Below, piece by piece: positions 7,810 to 16,330 of a stretch of 38,559 nt of DNA. The translations under genes and the position numbers were made by a program. The DNA is from Pseudomonadota bacterium. Lineage in GTDB: Bacteria; Pseudomonadota; Alphaproteobacteria; Rhizobiales; Beijerinckiaceae. The stretch lies in contig JAFAAP010000309.1 of the NCBI GenBank assembly GCA_023426505.1, positions 1-38,559 of the forward strand. The letters run 5' to 3'. A model generated the notes under the pieces. It saw only the letters and a program-made list of their open reading frames with translations. It made no database searches and was not told the DNA's origin. Each line of letters begins with the position of its first letter. The stretch's first letter is position 1.

Positions 7810-9660
7810 ATGTGGACCGATCTGAGCTTTCCCCTTCTCGCCCGCCGACAAGGCAGCATCGTCGAGGATGCGTCTCCGGGCCGCCCACCACCGCCGTTCA
7901 TGCGCGGGCCCAAGGCGTTCATCCTTCACTATATCAGGTCCCGTCCGCTGAGCTTCTGCCTTCTCTTCGTGATGGTCTTCGGCGCGGCTTGCTGCGCCGT
8001 GGGCGTCCAATATGTGATGAAGTTCCTGGTCGACGCCATGTCGGGCCCCAGGACGGACAGCTCCGCCGCCTGGACGGCGCTGTCGTTCTTCATCGGCCTG
8101 ATCGCTGCGGAAAGCATCCTGTGGCGTCTGAGCGGCTGGCTCGGGTGCCGGACAACTCTCGGCGCCGGCATCGACATGCGTCTTGACCTCTTCGATTACC
8201 TCAACGGCCAGCCCATGCGCTATTTCGCCGAGAACCTGGCGGGATCGCTCGGGCAGCGTATCACGTCCACGGCCGGCAATTTCGGCGCTCTGACCAACAC
8301 GGTCGTCTGGCGTGTCCTGCCGCCCTTCGTGGATTTCATCGGAGCCATGGTGGTGTTCGCCTTCATCGACTGGGGAATGATGGCGACTCTCGGAGTGTTC
8401 GTCGTGTTGGTGACGGCTGGCCTCATCCTGTTCGGCGAACGGGGCCACCATCATCACCGGACCTATGCGGGCCACGCCAATCGCGTCGGCGGAGAGCTGA
8501 TCGACGTGATTTCCAACATGTGGGCCGTCAAGGCCTTCTCGGCCCGGCACCGTGAGCGGGAGCGGCTCGCCCAGGACTTCCGCGGCGAGGCCGAGGCGCA
8601 GCGTGCGAGCTGGATGTACACGGAGAAGGCCCGCGTGCTTCACGACGTGGCGATGTGGGTGATGGCCGGGACGATGTTGTCATGGTGCGTCCACCTATGG
8701 AGCGTCGGCAGGATTACACCCGGTGACGTGGTGGTGGTCAGCGCCCTCACCTTCCGGATTCTGCATGGCTCCCGCGACATGGCCCTGTCGCTGGTCGATA
8801 TGGTTCAGCAGTTCGGCTACATCGACGAGACCCTCCGCGTGATCGGGCAACCGCAATCGGTCTGCGACGTCCCGAATGCGCCAGACCTGGAATCCCGTTG
8901 CGGATCGGTGTCATTCCGGGATGTGAGTTTCGCCTATAGCGGCAACCGGGATGCGGTGCACGACATCGATTTTCATATTCCGGCTGGACAGAAGATCGGC
9001 ATCGTCGGTCCGTCGGGAGCCGGAAAGTCGACCCTGGTTCACCTCCTCCAACGGCTCTACGATGTGCAGGAAGGCGAGATCCTGATCGATGGACAACCGG
9101 TCCGATCGATCACGCAGGACAGCCTTCGCGAAGCGCTGGCCGTGGTGCCGCAGGAAATCACGCTCTTCCATCGGACCATTATGGAGAACATTCGGTTCGG
9201 GCGCCCCGACGCCTCCGACGAGCAGGTCTTCGCGGCCGCGCGCGCGGCCTATTGCGAAGGGTTCATCCGATCTCTGCCGCAGGGTTACGACACGATCGTC
9301 GGAGAACGCGGGATGAAGCTCTCTGGAGGTCAGCGGCAACGGGTGGGAATTGCCCGTGCCTTTTTGAAGGATGCGCCGATCATCATCCTCGACGAGGCGA
9401 CCTCCGCCCTCGACACGGAGTCGGAAATGGAAGTTCAGAAAGCTCTCGTGCGCCTCATGCGCGACCGAACCGTGATTGCCGTCGCACACCGGCTTTCCAC
9501 CCTTTCGGCATTCGACCGCATCATCGTGATGCGGGGAGGACGCATCGTGGAAGACGGAACGGCCGGCGAGTTGCGCCAGCAGCACGGCCTCTTCGACCGC
9601 ATGTGGCGTTTGCAGGCGGATGGCTTGTCTCTGGACGAGATTGCCGAGGACGCCGCCTGA
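7810..9660 (+). CDS. ABC exporter, fused transmembrane and ATPase domains
   Basis: This 616-residue half-transporter has an N-terminal membrane domain (first helix from about residue 40, six helices to about 345) and a C-terminal ATPase. The ATPase shows Walker A GPSGAGKST, Q-loop VPQEITLF, signature LSGGQRQRVGIARAF, Walker B IIILDEATSALD and the H-loop AHRLS. The arrangement is that of MsbA/NdvA-type exporters acting as homodimers; the substrate could be a lipid, glycan or other hydrophobic compound. Start 7810 follows the GH1-like stop by 8 bp, and an earlier in-frame start would lie inside that gene. The pair sits divergent from nepR-ecfG. Confidence 0.9.
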   Translation: MWTDLSFPLLARRQGSIVEDASPGRPPPPFMRGPKAFILHYIRSRPLSFCLLFVMVFGAACCAVGVQYVMKFLVDAMSGPRTDSSAAWTALSFFIGLIAAESILWRLSGWLGCRTTLGAGIDMRLDLFDYLNGQPMRYFAENLAGSLGQRITSTAGNFGALTNTVVWRVLPPFVDFIGAMVVFAFIDWGMMATLGVFVVLVTAGLILFGERGHHHHRTYAGHANRVGGELIDVISNMWAVKAFSARHRERERLAQDFRGEAEAQRASWMYTEKARVLHDVAMWVMAGTMLSWCVHLWSVGRITPGDVVVVSALTFRILHGSRDMALSLVDMVQQFGYIDETLRVIGQPQSVCDVPNAPDLESRCGSVSFRDVSFAYSGNRDAVHDIDFHIPAGQKIGIVGPSGAGKSTLVHLLQRLYDVQEGEILIDGQPVRSITQDSLREALAVVPQEITLFHRTIMENIRFGRPDASDEQVFAAARAAYCEGFIRSLPQGYDTIVGERGMKLSGGQRQRVGIARAFLKDAPIIILDEATSALDTESEMEVQKALVRLMRDRTVIAVAHRLSTLSAFDRIIVMRGGRIVEDGTAGELRQQHGLFDRMWRLQADGLSLDEIAEDAA

Positions 9661-9966
9661 GCGCGCGAAATGGACACCACAGAACCAGAAAGGGAAAGTT
9701 CAACATCATCGCGGCTTCTGAACGTTAAAAAGATCAGTCTGATTGCTTTATGGATAAGGTTTCTGCCAATTACTAAAACATAGCAACTGCATAGGTGTAA
9801 CTCCTCCCCTGGTTCATACCCAAGCAAGCATTCAGGGCTCTTTCAGATCACGAACCTGGATCGACTGCTGGCCTGCGTCAGCGATGCGGGATGACGCGGC
9901 GAAAGCTCAGGGCCGGCGATTTGGTGTGAGGGCCACCATTCTTAAGCAGCCCTCGCCAACGGGCTC
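9661..9966. other. Convergent intergenic region, no gene seen
   Basis: About 300 bp separate the 3' ends of the ABC exporter and the DUF892 gene. I see no convincing ORF, RNA gene or strong terminator here. Confidence 0.6.
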
Positions 9967-10458
9967 CTACGCTGTGGCGGCAGGATTGATGGCGTCCTCG
10001 GCCAATTCTGAGAGGATCTGGTCGGTGTTCTCCTCCTCGATCAGGGTCTCCTGGATAAGGCCTTCCGCCTCGGAGAGCCCCAACTGCTTGGCCCATGCCA
10101 GCAAAGTCCCGTAGCGGGTGATCTCGTAATGCTCCACCGCTTGGGCAGCGGCGATCAGCCCGGCATCCAGAGCCTCGCCGCCGCCGAACTCTTGCACGAT
10201 CTCTTGGCCTTCCTCGATGATGCCCTGAATGGCCTTACACTCGACACCCGCAGGCTTCTCTCCGAGCAACTGGAATACCTGCTCCAGACGCTTCACCTGT
10301 CCTTCTGTCTCTTTCAGATGTACGGCGAAGGCACCCTTGAGCTCCTCAGCCTGCGCAGCCTCGGCCATCTGCGGCAGGGCTTTGAGAATGGCATTCTCGG
10401 CGAAATAGGTGTCCTTGAGCTGGTGCAAAAAGAGAGCCTTCAGATCCTTTTCGGCCAT
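9967..10458 (-). CDS. Ferritin-like DUF892 protein (YciE/YciF type)
   Basis: The 163-residue product begins MAEKDLKALFLHQLKDTY and is a four-helix ferritin-like protein of the DUF892 family, with metal-ligand type segments (KETEGQVKRLEQVF; QAVEHYEITRYGTLLAWA; EEENTDQIL). Members are commonly stress-induced; their biochemical role is not settled. The start at 10458 is chosen because it begins the domain and is preceded by GGAGA; the frame is open further upstream but that part has no family resemblance. A near-consensus EcfG promoter lies 34 nt before the start codon. Confidence 0.9.
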   Translation of the reverse strand: MAEKDLKALFLHQLKDTYFAENAILKALPQMAEAAQAEELKGAFAVHLKETEGQVKRLEQVFQLLGEKPAGVECKAIQGIIEEGQEIVQEFGGGEALDAGLIAAAQAVEHYEITRYGTLLAWAKQLGLSEAEGLIQETLIEEENTDQILSELAEDAINPAATA

Positions 10459-10492
10459 TCTCTGTCTCCTGCTGGATCGGGAACGATCCGGT

Positions 10493-10518
10493 AACCTCCC
10501 GAGGCGCTTCAATGTTCC
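10493..10518 (-). promoter_or_regulatory. Candidate EcfG promoter GGAAC-N17-GGTT
   Basis: On the minus strand GGAAC (10518-10514), a 17-nt spacer and GGTT (10496-10493) match the EcfG consensus GGAAC-N16/17-CGTT except at the first base of the -10 element. The -10 element ends 34 nt before the DUF892 start. Family knowledge (DUF892 genes are frequent general-stress targets) and the presence of ecfG nearby support it. Confidence 0.5.
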
Positions 10519-10824
10519 GAATAGTTGCCCTTCTGGATAGCCGCTTAGGGTCAACCTTTCACCTTTCGGCCGCCCCACGAACGTCACCTCATGACCGCCA
10601 AAGCGGATCATTCTGAGGCCTTAGGCATTGTTGCGGAAGAAGGCATGGCACCGGTCAAGTCGTACACCCCCACAGGACGGCAGTTCCTCTGAGCACCCTC
10701 CCAAAGCGCCAGACGAGCCCGACGAACCAAACCTGTCCGAGCCGATTGTCTGCTTGACGCCAGCTAGGCCTTGGCACCGGAGGCGAACCTCTCCGCCCAT
10801 CGGATGGTGCACCAGGAGGACCCG

Positions 10825-12321
10825 ATGAGATCGAACCACTCCAGTGTGACCGAAGCCGCCATCGGCCGGATTGAGGCTGCGGAGTGGCTCGACGGTCCGG
10901 CCTACACCCTCGCCAATGCTCTCGCCCTGCCCCAGCGCCTCGCTGGGACACCCGGCAAGAGAACTCGCAATGCGCTGCACGGCACCTGGTATGGCCATCC
11001 CATCCACCCGATGCTGGTCACCGTTCCCATCGGAACATGGACGCTAGCCCTCGGGCTGGATACGCTCGGGGCGCTCGGAGCGAACCATGGCCTGGACTAT
11101 GACAGGGCTGCCGATCTCGCCGTGCAGGCTGGAGCCGCCGGCGCTGTCGCGGCCGCCGCCGCAGGTCTGATGGACTGGCAGCAGACGCACGGACGCTCCC
11201 GCCGGGTGGGCCTCGCGCATGCGCTCATCAACACAACGGCACTCGGCCTTCAACTCACCTCGATTGCGCTCCGTCAGCGCGGGCGCCGCCGAGAGGGACG
11301 TCTTGCAACGGCCGCCGCCTGGGGCGTCATGTTCGTCGGAGCCTATCTGGGTGGGCATCTTGTCTACCGGCGCCGGCAGGGAGTCGATCAGGCCGACCGC
11401 AGCGTTGAGCCGCGCGACTTCGAGCCGGTTCTGCCCGCCACCGAACTCGAGGAGGGGCAGCCGCGGAAGGTCGAGGTCTGGGATGCGGTGGAGCGAGCGC
11501 ACATTCCCGTTGCCCTCGTGCGCCGCCGCGGCCGCATCTTCGCCATCGGGGCACGCTGTTCGCATATGGGCGGTCCCTTGGACGAAGGTTGGCTTCTGAA
11601 AGGGGGACTTGTCTGCCCCTGGCATGGCTCCCGCTACGACCTTGAGACAGGTCAGACGCTGGACGGCCCGTCGACCTGTCCGCAGCCGGTGTACGATGTG
11701 CGCGTGCGCGATGGTGTGATTGAAATCAGGCGGCAGCAGGAACCCGGCGCCGCGGCGGTGACGTCGGAGGACATCGAGCACGCAGCACAGGTGGAGCAAT
11801 CCTCTACAGCAGATACTCCCCTGGGCCGGAAGGCGGACGAGGTGCTCTTCGAGCATCACGAGCTGCTACGCAGCATGTTCCGGCGGATCGAGGACATGGC
11901 GCCGGATGATCCGCAGCGCCGTGACCTCATGCGGACCCTTGCGTCCGAGCTCGAGATCCATGAGCACATTGAGGATGAGATCTTTTATCCATCGGTCCGG
12001 CCGGTCAGCGAGGATGTTCCAGTGGCTTACGCAGAGCACCAGCAACTTGCGGATCTGCTGGCCGCGACACTGAAGCTCCCGACCTCCAGTCCCGAGTTCG
12101 AAGAATACCTGAGGGCTTTGCACAAGGCTGTCGACCATCACGCCTCCTCCGAGGAGCACTCGATGTTCGTCGAGGCTCAGCGTTTGGGCGATCGGCGCCT
12201 GCGCGAGCTCGGTCATGAACTTGAAACGATGCTCGAAGAGCAGCGAACCTCGCGTTTCCAGCGCGCCTTCCGGGAGCTGAAGATCAGTCTTCTGGCCCAG
12301 GCCGGCAGAGAAGCCTGAGCA
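10825..12321 (+). CDS. DUF2231 membrane - Rieske [2Fe-2S] - hemerythrin fusion protein
   Basis: The 497-residue protein joins three domains; the stop codon is at about 12316-12318. Residues about 50-190 form a DUF2231-type membrane domain (GHPIHPMLVTVPIGTW, then hydrophobic Ala/Gly-rich helices). Residues about 215-310 form a Rieske domain with C245-x-H247 (CSHMGGPL) and C264-x2-H267 (CPWHGS). Residues about 335-470 form a hemerythrin HHE domain with His344/345 (FEHHELLRSMF), HEHIEDEIFYP, AEHQQ and HHASSEEHSMF. All expected metal ligands are present. This suggests a membrane-anchored protein combining a one-electron carrier with a di-iron O2/NO/peroxide-binding site. AGGAGG sits 5 nt before the ATG. 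The function is unassigned. Confidence 0.88.
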
Positions 12322-12400
12322 CTTCGGGAGATAACGAGATCGAAGTTGCTAACCTCCAAATGGTTGACGTTGCCCGCTTCAACGAGCTTTCTTCCACGTC

Positions 12401-12538
12401 TCATACTGTGGAAGGTCTCCTTCGGTTGAGCGAGATCCAGACCTGAACCTCCTTGGCGTCATGCCGGTAGATCGACCCGTCTTCGTCGATTTCGTAGCGG
12501 AGGGCCTCTACGCTGCCGGCAGTCTTTTCATCTGACAT
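12401..12538 (-). CDS. Very small protein (45 residues), function unknown
   Basis: The product starts MSDEKTAGSVEALRYEIDED and ends with VWISLNRRRPSTV. It is acidic in the first half and basic at the end. Composition and codon use look protein-like, but the ribosome site is weak. No family is recognised. Confidence 0.42.
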   Translation of the reverse strand: MSDEKTAGSVEALRYEIDEDGSIYRHDAKEVQVWISLNRRRPSTV

Positions 12539-12794
12539 TGATCATTCACTTCTATTACGGCAGCGATCTTGGCGTAGAAGAGCCAGCTCGGTTCTTGCGG
12601 GGCTATCTTGAGCGCGGTTCCAAAGACTGGCGAAGTCACGCGTCAGGATCTGCAGAACTTGCGCCAGAACGTGGCGGATGGTCTTGGCTGATCCGATCGG
12701 GTGAAGCAGCCCCTGCGGGACGGCTCTGAGGTCCCGCAGGCGGTGCCGGAGGTTGGGGGCCTCGCGGACCAGCGTGGATCCGGGTGAGTGCGCG

Positions 12795-12890
12795 CTAGGG
12801 TGATATCTGCCGCCACAGCGCCTGCTCCTCTTCCCAGGTGTAGGGCGGCTCATGATAGATGCCGCCCTTGTCATCAATCCGCTTGACCAT
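12795..12890 (-). CDS. Very small protein (31 residues), function unknown
   Basis: The product starts MVKRIDDKGGIYHEPPYTWE. AGGAGG lies 5 nt before the ATG, which is the main support. It could be an intact small protein or the start of a gene whose remainder has been lost, since the following 250 bp hold no continuing frame. No family is assigned. Confidence 0.45.
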   Translation of the reverse strand: MVKRIDDKGGIYHEPPYTWEEEQALWRQISP

Positions 12891-12923
12891 TGACGCCTCC
12901 TCTCAGGGTGATGCCCTTGATGC

Positions 12924-13259
12924 TCAAAATTCGGTGCAGGTGATCGAATTGTGAAAGCCGCGCGTGCAGCTCATGGTTCTTGGGGCGGGAGCGGAAGTCA
13001 CGGGCAGCCCGGCCATGCAATTGGCGTAGGCTGCCTGGGCATTGGCGAAGCCCTCTCCAAAAGAACCGGAGCGGGTCGGGCCCAAAAGCGCCGAGGCTCG
13101 TACCGCCCCACATGCGCGTTCGCGGGGCGACTCCATCACCTCCGCGACTTGAGTGGTTTGCTGCCGGGATGAGGCCATGCAGCCCGCCAGAGCGACGGTG
13201 ATCACAAAGCTACTGAGAGCGGGAAGGTGAAAACGGCGAGAGAGCAGGGCGTCCTCCAA
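12924..13259 (-). CDS. Small predicted lipoprotein, function unknown
   Basis: The 111-residue product has an N-terminal signal (RR near residue 8, then a hydrophobic stretch) ending in the lipobox VALAGC, so Cys27 is the likely lipidated residue. The mature part has four further cysteines, in RACGA, YANCMAG, TMSCTRG and ITCTEF. The outermost start is a TTG at 13259; the start is uncertain because the GGAGG at that point could serve a later codon. It is about 30 bp upstream of the 31-residue ORF in the same direction. Confidence 0.65.
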   Translation of the reverse strand: MEDALLSRRFHLPALSSFVITVALAGCMASSRQQTTQVAEVMESPRERACGAVRASALLGPTRSGSFGEGFANAQAAYANCMAGLPVTSAPAPRTMSCTRGFHNSITCTEF

Positions 13260-13671
13260 CTGCGCAAGCGCATCTTCAGAGGACCGAGACCTATTGCTGC
13301 CCTTATGGGCCGCATCGTCTGTGCCACCGTTGCCGGTCTGGGCTGGTTGGCGGGGCGCTCAGGCCCTCTCGGGATGCAGGAGAACGTTATCCTCGACGAG
13401 CGGGCGAGGTGAACGGTTCAAAGGGATGAGGAGCGGCAATGCAGGAACAGGCAGAGGTACCCCTGCTAGTCATCCGCTCAATTCCGCGGCTCCTGCTCGT
13501 GGAGACCCTCTGTTTCCAGCTCGAGTCGGGCTAGGCGCATAGTACAGTATGAGAGAGTGTTCGGGCACGACACGCGCACCGCCCTATCGCAGCCTCCCAC
13601 TGGCGCACTCGAACAAACTCTCGGGGACAATGGGTGAGATACGGACGTTCGTGTTTCAGCCACCGAGACCT
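13260..13671. other. Gap between small lipoprotein and mobile island, weak ORFs only
   Basis: This roughly 410-bp stretch holds one short ORF with a good ribosome site (13439-13534) and otherwise nothing I can support. The left border of the mobile island probably lies here; I could not find a direct repeat matching the integrase side. Confidence 0.5.
13439..13534 (+). CDS. Possible 31-residue ORF
   Basis: An ATG preceded by GAGGAG opens a 31-codon frame starting MQEQAEVPLLVIRS. The only support is the ribosome site. It may be spurious. Confidence 0.25.
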   Translation: MQEQAEVPLLVIRSIPRLLLVETLCFQLESG

Positions 13672-14307
13672 TCAGCCCCGGGAAAGTCGATAGTCGATCT
13701 CAGCTTCCCAGATCAGCAGTGCTTCGAGCGCTGCCTGTTCGATCTTTAGCCCTGCCTCGCGAAGACGCTCGTACGTGCGCCGGTGCATGCCGCGCGGACG
13801 TGCAGGGAATGGAGAGTAAATCGATAGATCGCCGCCCAATCGTGCGCGAACCTTCTGGGCTCGGGAAACACCCCGAAAGACCTTGGAGTCGCTTTGCGAG
13901 CGGTAGCTGAGGCGATAGGCTTCGCGCGAGGCGAATTGTCCTTGATCGTCTGGCAAGTAGAGTACACCCGCCCGCCGTCCGGTGATGGGGCATAGAAACC
14001 ATAGGCGGATGCCACCAAGGTGTGGCTCGGTCGCTGTAAGGTTCACGCGCTGCTGGCGCTCAAGCCCGTCGACCTGAAATGCAAGAACGACTTGTGCCGC
14101 ATCTAAGTCAGTTACGTCGGCATTATACCGGATGGTTACGTGGCGATCGCCGATGGGTGTACGAACCACGACCTGCCCGACCGTAACTGTCCCGGGCCTG
14201 ACGTGTTCGCCGCGCACAAGAGCGCGCAGATCTAGAGCAAGCGCATGCTCCGCCAGATTGGGGCGGGTTCGCCGCCAGGAGCGGTATCCAGAACCCGGTC
14301 CACCCAT
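13672..14307 (-). CDS. Protein of unknown function, GGPGSG N-terminus, island-associated
   Basis: The 211-residue product begins MGGPGSGYRSWRR. This Gly-Ser-Arg-rich start is, from memory, common in short proteins of integrated elements in Rhizobiales. It has a middle segment rich in beta-type sequence (TIRYNADVTD, VNLTATEPHLGGIRLWF) with a CP pair (FLCPITGRRAGVLYLP) and a basic C-terminal half ending in YERLREAGLKIEQAALEALL. GGAGG precedes the ATG. It is the last gene of the left-reading island, separated from the RepA-like gene by a 9-bp inverted repeat. No function can be assigned. Confidence 0.7.
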   Translation of the reverse strand: MGGPGSGYRSWRRTRPNLAEHALALDLRALVRGEHVRPGTVTVGQVVVRTPIGDRHVTIRYNADVTDLDAAQVVLAFQVDGLERQQRVNLTATEPHLGGIRLWFLCPITGRRAGVLYLPDDQGQFASREAYRLSYRSQSDSKVFRGVSRAQKVRARLGGDLSIYSPFPARPRGMHRRTYERLREAGLKIEQAALEALLIWEAEIDYRLSRG

Positions 14308-14355
14308 TGAGGTCCTCCGATTTTCACGAAATCATCTGGCAAAGAGGGGGTTACA

Positions 14356-14386
14356 GGGGTTTACGCTACCCTTCACGGTAAACCCC
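14356..14386. repeat. Perfect 9-bp inverted repeat GGGGTTTAC / GTAAACCCC
   Basis: GGGGTTTAC (14356-14364) and GTAAACCCC (14378-14386) flank a 13-nt loop. A related direct copy, GGGGGTTAC, lies immediately to the left (14346-14354). It sits between the RepA-like gene and the last island gene. It could be a terminator, although no T-run follows, or part of a replication origin. Confidence 0.55.
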
Positions 14387-14449
14387 TATCCACGCACTGG
14401 CGCTCGCGACCACTGTCCTGTCCGGCGCAGAGGATCGGCGCTGTTGCTA

Positions 14450-16330
14450 TCATGCCCGGGCACCTTTAGCGTCAGTCGTACTACTGGCGATTTCGCCGTC
14501 AACTCGAAGGTGCTCATCCTCCGCGAAGGTGCTCATCTGTTCGACTTGAGCACCTTCGGCCGGGTTGATCATCTTCGCACTTGGCGGCAGCATCCATAGC
14601 CACTTGCCCTCCATGCCAGATTTTTTCGGTTTGATGCCGAGAGCATCTTTCGCCCGGCGAAGAGACGCAAGCGTAATCCCTGCTGCCCTTGCAGCGGCCT
14701 GCACGTCCGGGACTGGCACCGCGTCCGCGGCAAGAAAATCGAGCAGGAACTCCTTTGCCTCATCAACGGCAGAACGGCGGCTGCTGTCGTGATATGACCC
14801 ATTCAGCGCCTCATCAGCAGTGATGGTAACGGGCTCACTATCAAAGACCAGCCGCGGGGCCGCGCCAATCCCAATAGCGACTTCCTCGATCCTGAAGGCC
14901 ACGCCCTGACCAGCGACACCAAGGTTGTTCTTTATCGGCAAGAGCAGGCGACGGCCTGGATCGTTTTTGTCCTCGGACAGCGAAAACGCCGAGCGCGCTA
15001 CCGCCACAAAGGCGTGCGATCCAGAGGCCCTGTTCAGTGCCCGCCCAGAACTCTTCTTATTCGGATGCGTGATGAACACCACGGCGGTACCAGTCCGAGC
15101 AGCGAAGCGCGTTAACGGGCTCAGGACTGCGCGCACCTCTGCAGTCCCGTTGAGGTTCGCTCTGCCACAACAGCTGGTGATCGGGTCGATGATGATGAGT
15201 CTCACATCAGGGATGCGGCTGACACGCCGCTCGAAAGCCTCAAAGTCTCGTGTGAGATCAAGATCAGAGCGCAAATGCACGGCGTTGAGATCAGCCCCAG
15301 CGGCCTCTAAGCGCGGCCTAACCGTGTCATTGAGGTCGTCCTCAGTCGTCACCAGGATCACCGATCCTCTCGGAGCAGGATTTTCCCCTGAGGCCCAAGC
15401 GGCACCCTGAGATACAGTCGCAGCTAAGTGAGCGGCCAGTAAGGACTTGCCGAGTCCAGGTTCTCCAACCACCATCGTTAGCTTGCCGCACGCGATGCGG
15501 CCCTTCCAGATGTACGCGAGGGTCTCTGGAACAAGATCGGCGGCTCGGATCATCGGGATCTCTGGTGCCTCTATGTCAGGATCTGTCGCCATTGAGGCAA
15601 CAGCAGTGTGCACAATCCCGCGACAGGAGCGCTCCGCACCCCTAGTCATGTCGCTTGCTGTGGAAGGAGTCTCAGCAACCAACGGAGGAGAGCCCTGAAC
15701 TTTCTCAATCGCGGGGATAGCTGGCTCTGCTGGTTGGACGGGCTCGCGGCTCGCGGATCTCTCCGCGTGGCGGTACACGGCGCAGGTGGTTTGACCTTCT
15801 GGCGGCGCTGTCTGGCTACTGCCTTTTAGAGCTACCGTGGGGCAAGAGAGGGGCTCCGTCTTCACCTGCGGGCCCTCAGCCGCACCGAATGAGATTGTTG
15901 CTCGAACTATGACATAGTCACCGTCCAGCTCGGACAAAACAGCCTTTGAGACCTCCTGACTGTGAGGGGCAATGACGATTATCACCCGCTCACGCTTCTC
16001 GAGGTTGTGTTCGGCGATGGCTCGCTCCAGAGCGGGCGCGCGTTTGTCACGCCAATCCCGCCGTCGAATTGGGCTCTCCCCGTACACGCGGAGGACCGCC
16101 TGTTGCTTAGTGCTGGTAGGGTAAAGGCAGAGATACCCGACCAGCTGTCCTTCGCTGTCCATAACAGGCCATGTATGGGCAGGGGACAGGTTAAAACGCG
16201 TATGGTTTGGAGTCCCTGCGTCGGCTGGGACCGGAACAACGGCTCGAATGTCATCAGTGCCTGGGCCAAGGTCGATAACGTCATCCAGAGTGCTCGTCGA
16301 TTCGGTCGAAGAAGTTGTGGGGCTGGTCAT
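14450..16330 (-). CDS. RepA-like AAA/RecA-fold ATPase, island replication protein
   Basis: The 626-residue protein has three visible parts. Residues about 25-150 resemble the N-terminal region of phage/plasmid primase-helicases (VVPVPADAGTPNHTRF, then DSEGQLVGYLCLYPT). A low-complexity linker follows. A RepA/AAA_25-type ATPase covers about 265-500, with Walker A GEPGLGKS (Lys295), Walker B LIIIDPIT and FITHPNKKSSGRA, the motif seen in hexameric RepA helicases. The C-terminal segment (VQAAARAAGITLASLRRAKDALG) looks like a winged helix. The start at 16330 is set by an ATGA overlap with the rep stop; the frame is open further upstream but that part overlaps rep. It probably supplies helicase activity for replication of the excised element. 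Confidence 0.8.
   Translation of the reverse strand: MTSPTTSSTESTSTLDDVIDLGPGTDDIRAVVPVPADAGTPNHTRFNLSPAHTWPVMDSEGQLVGYLCLYPTSTKQQAVLRVYGESPIRRRDWRDKRAPALERAIAEHNLEKRERVIIVIAPHSQEVSKAVLSELDGDYVIVRATISFGAAEGPQVKTEPLSCPTVALKGSSQTAPPEGQTTCAVYRHAERSASREPVQPAEPAIPAIEKVQGSPPLVAETPSTASDMTRGAERSCRGIVHTAVASMATDPDIEAPEIPMIRAADLVPETLAYIWKGRIACGKLTMVVGEPGLGKSLLAAHLAATVSQGAAWASGENPAPRGSVILVTTEDDLNDTVRPRLEAAGADLNAVHLRSDLDLTRDFEAFERRVSRIPDVRLIIIDPITSCCGRANLNGTAEVRAVLSPLTRFAARTGTAVVFITHPNKKSSGRALNRASGSHAFVAVARSAFSLSEDKNDPGRRLLLPIKNNLGVAGQGVAFRIEEVAIGIGAAPRLVFDSEPVTITADEALNGSYHDSSRRSAVDEAKEFLLDFLAADAVPVPDVQAAARAAGITLASLRRAKDALGIKPKKSGMEGKWLWMLPPSAKMINPAEGAQVEQMSTFAEDEHLRVDGEIASSTTDAKGARA

Noticed and set aside
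13227..13412. Plus-strand 61-codon ORF overlapping the lipoprotein start
   Set aside because: It starts with GTG, has no clear ribosome site and overlaps a better supported gene.
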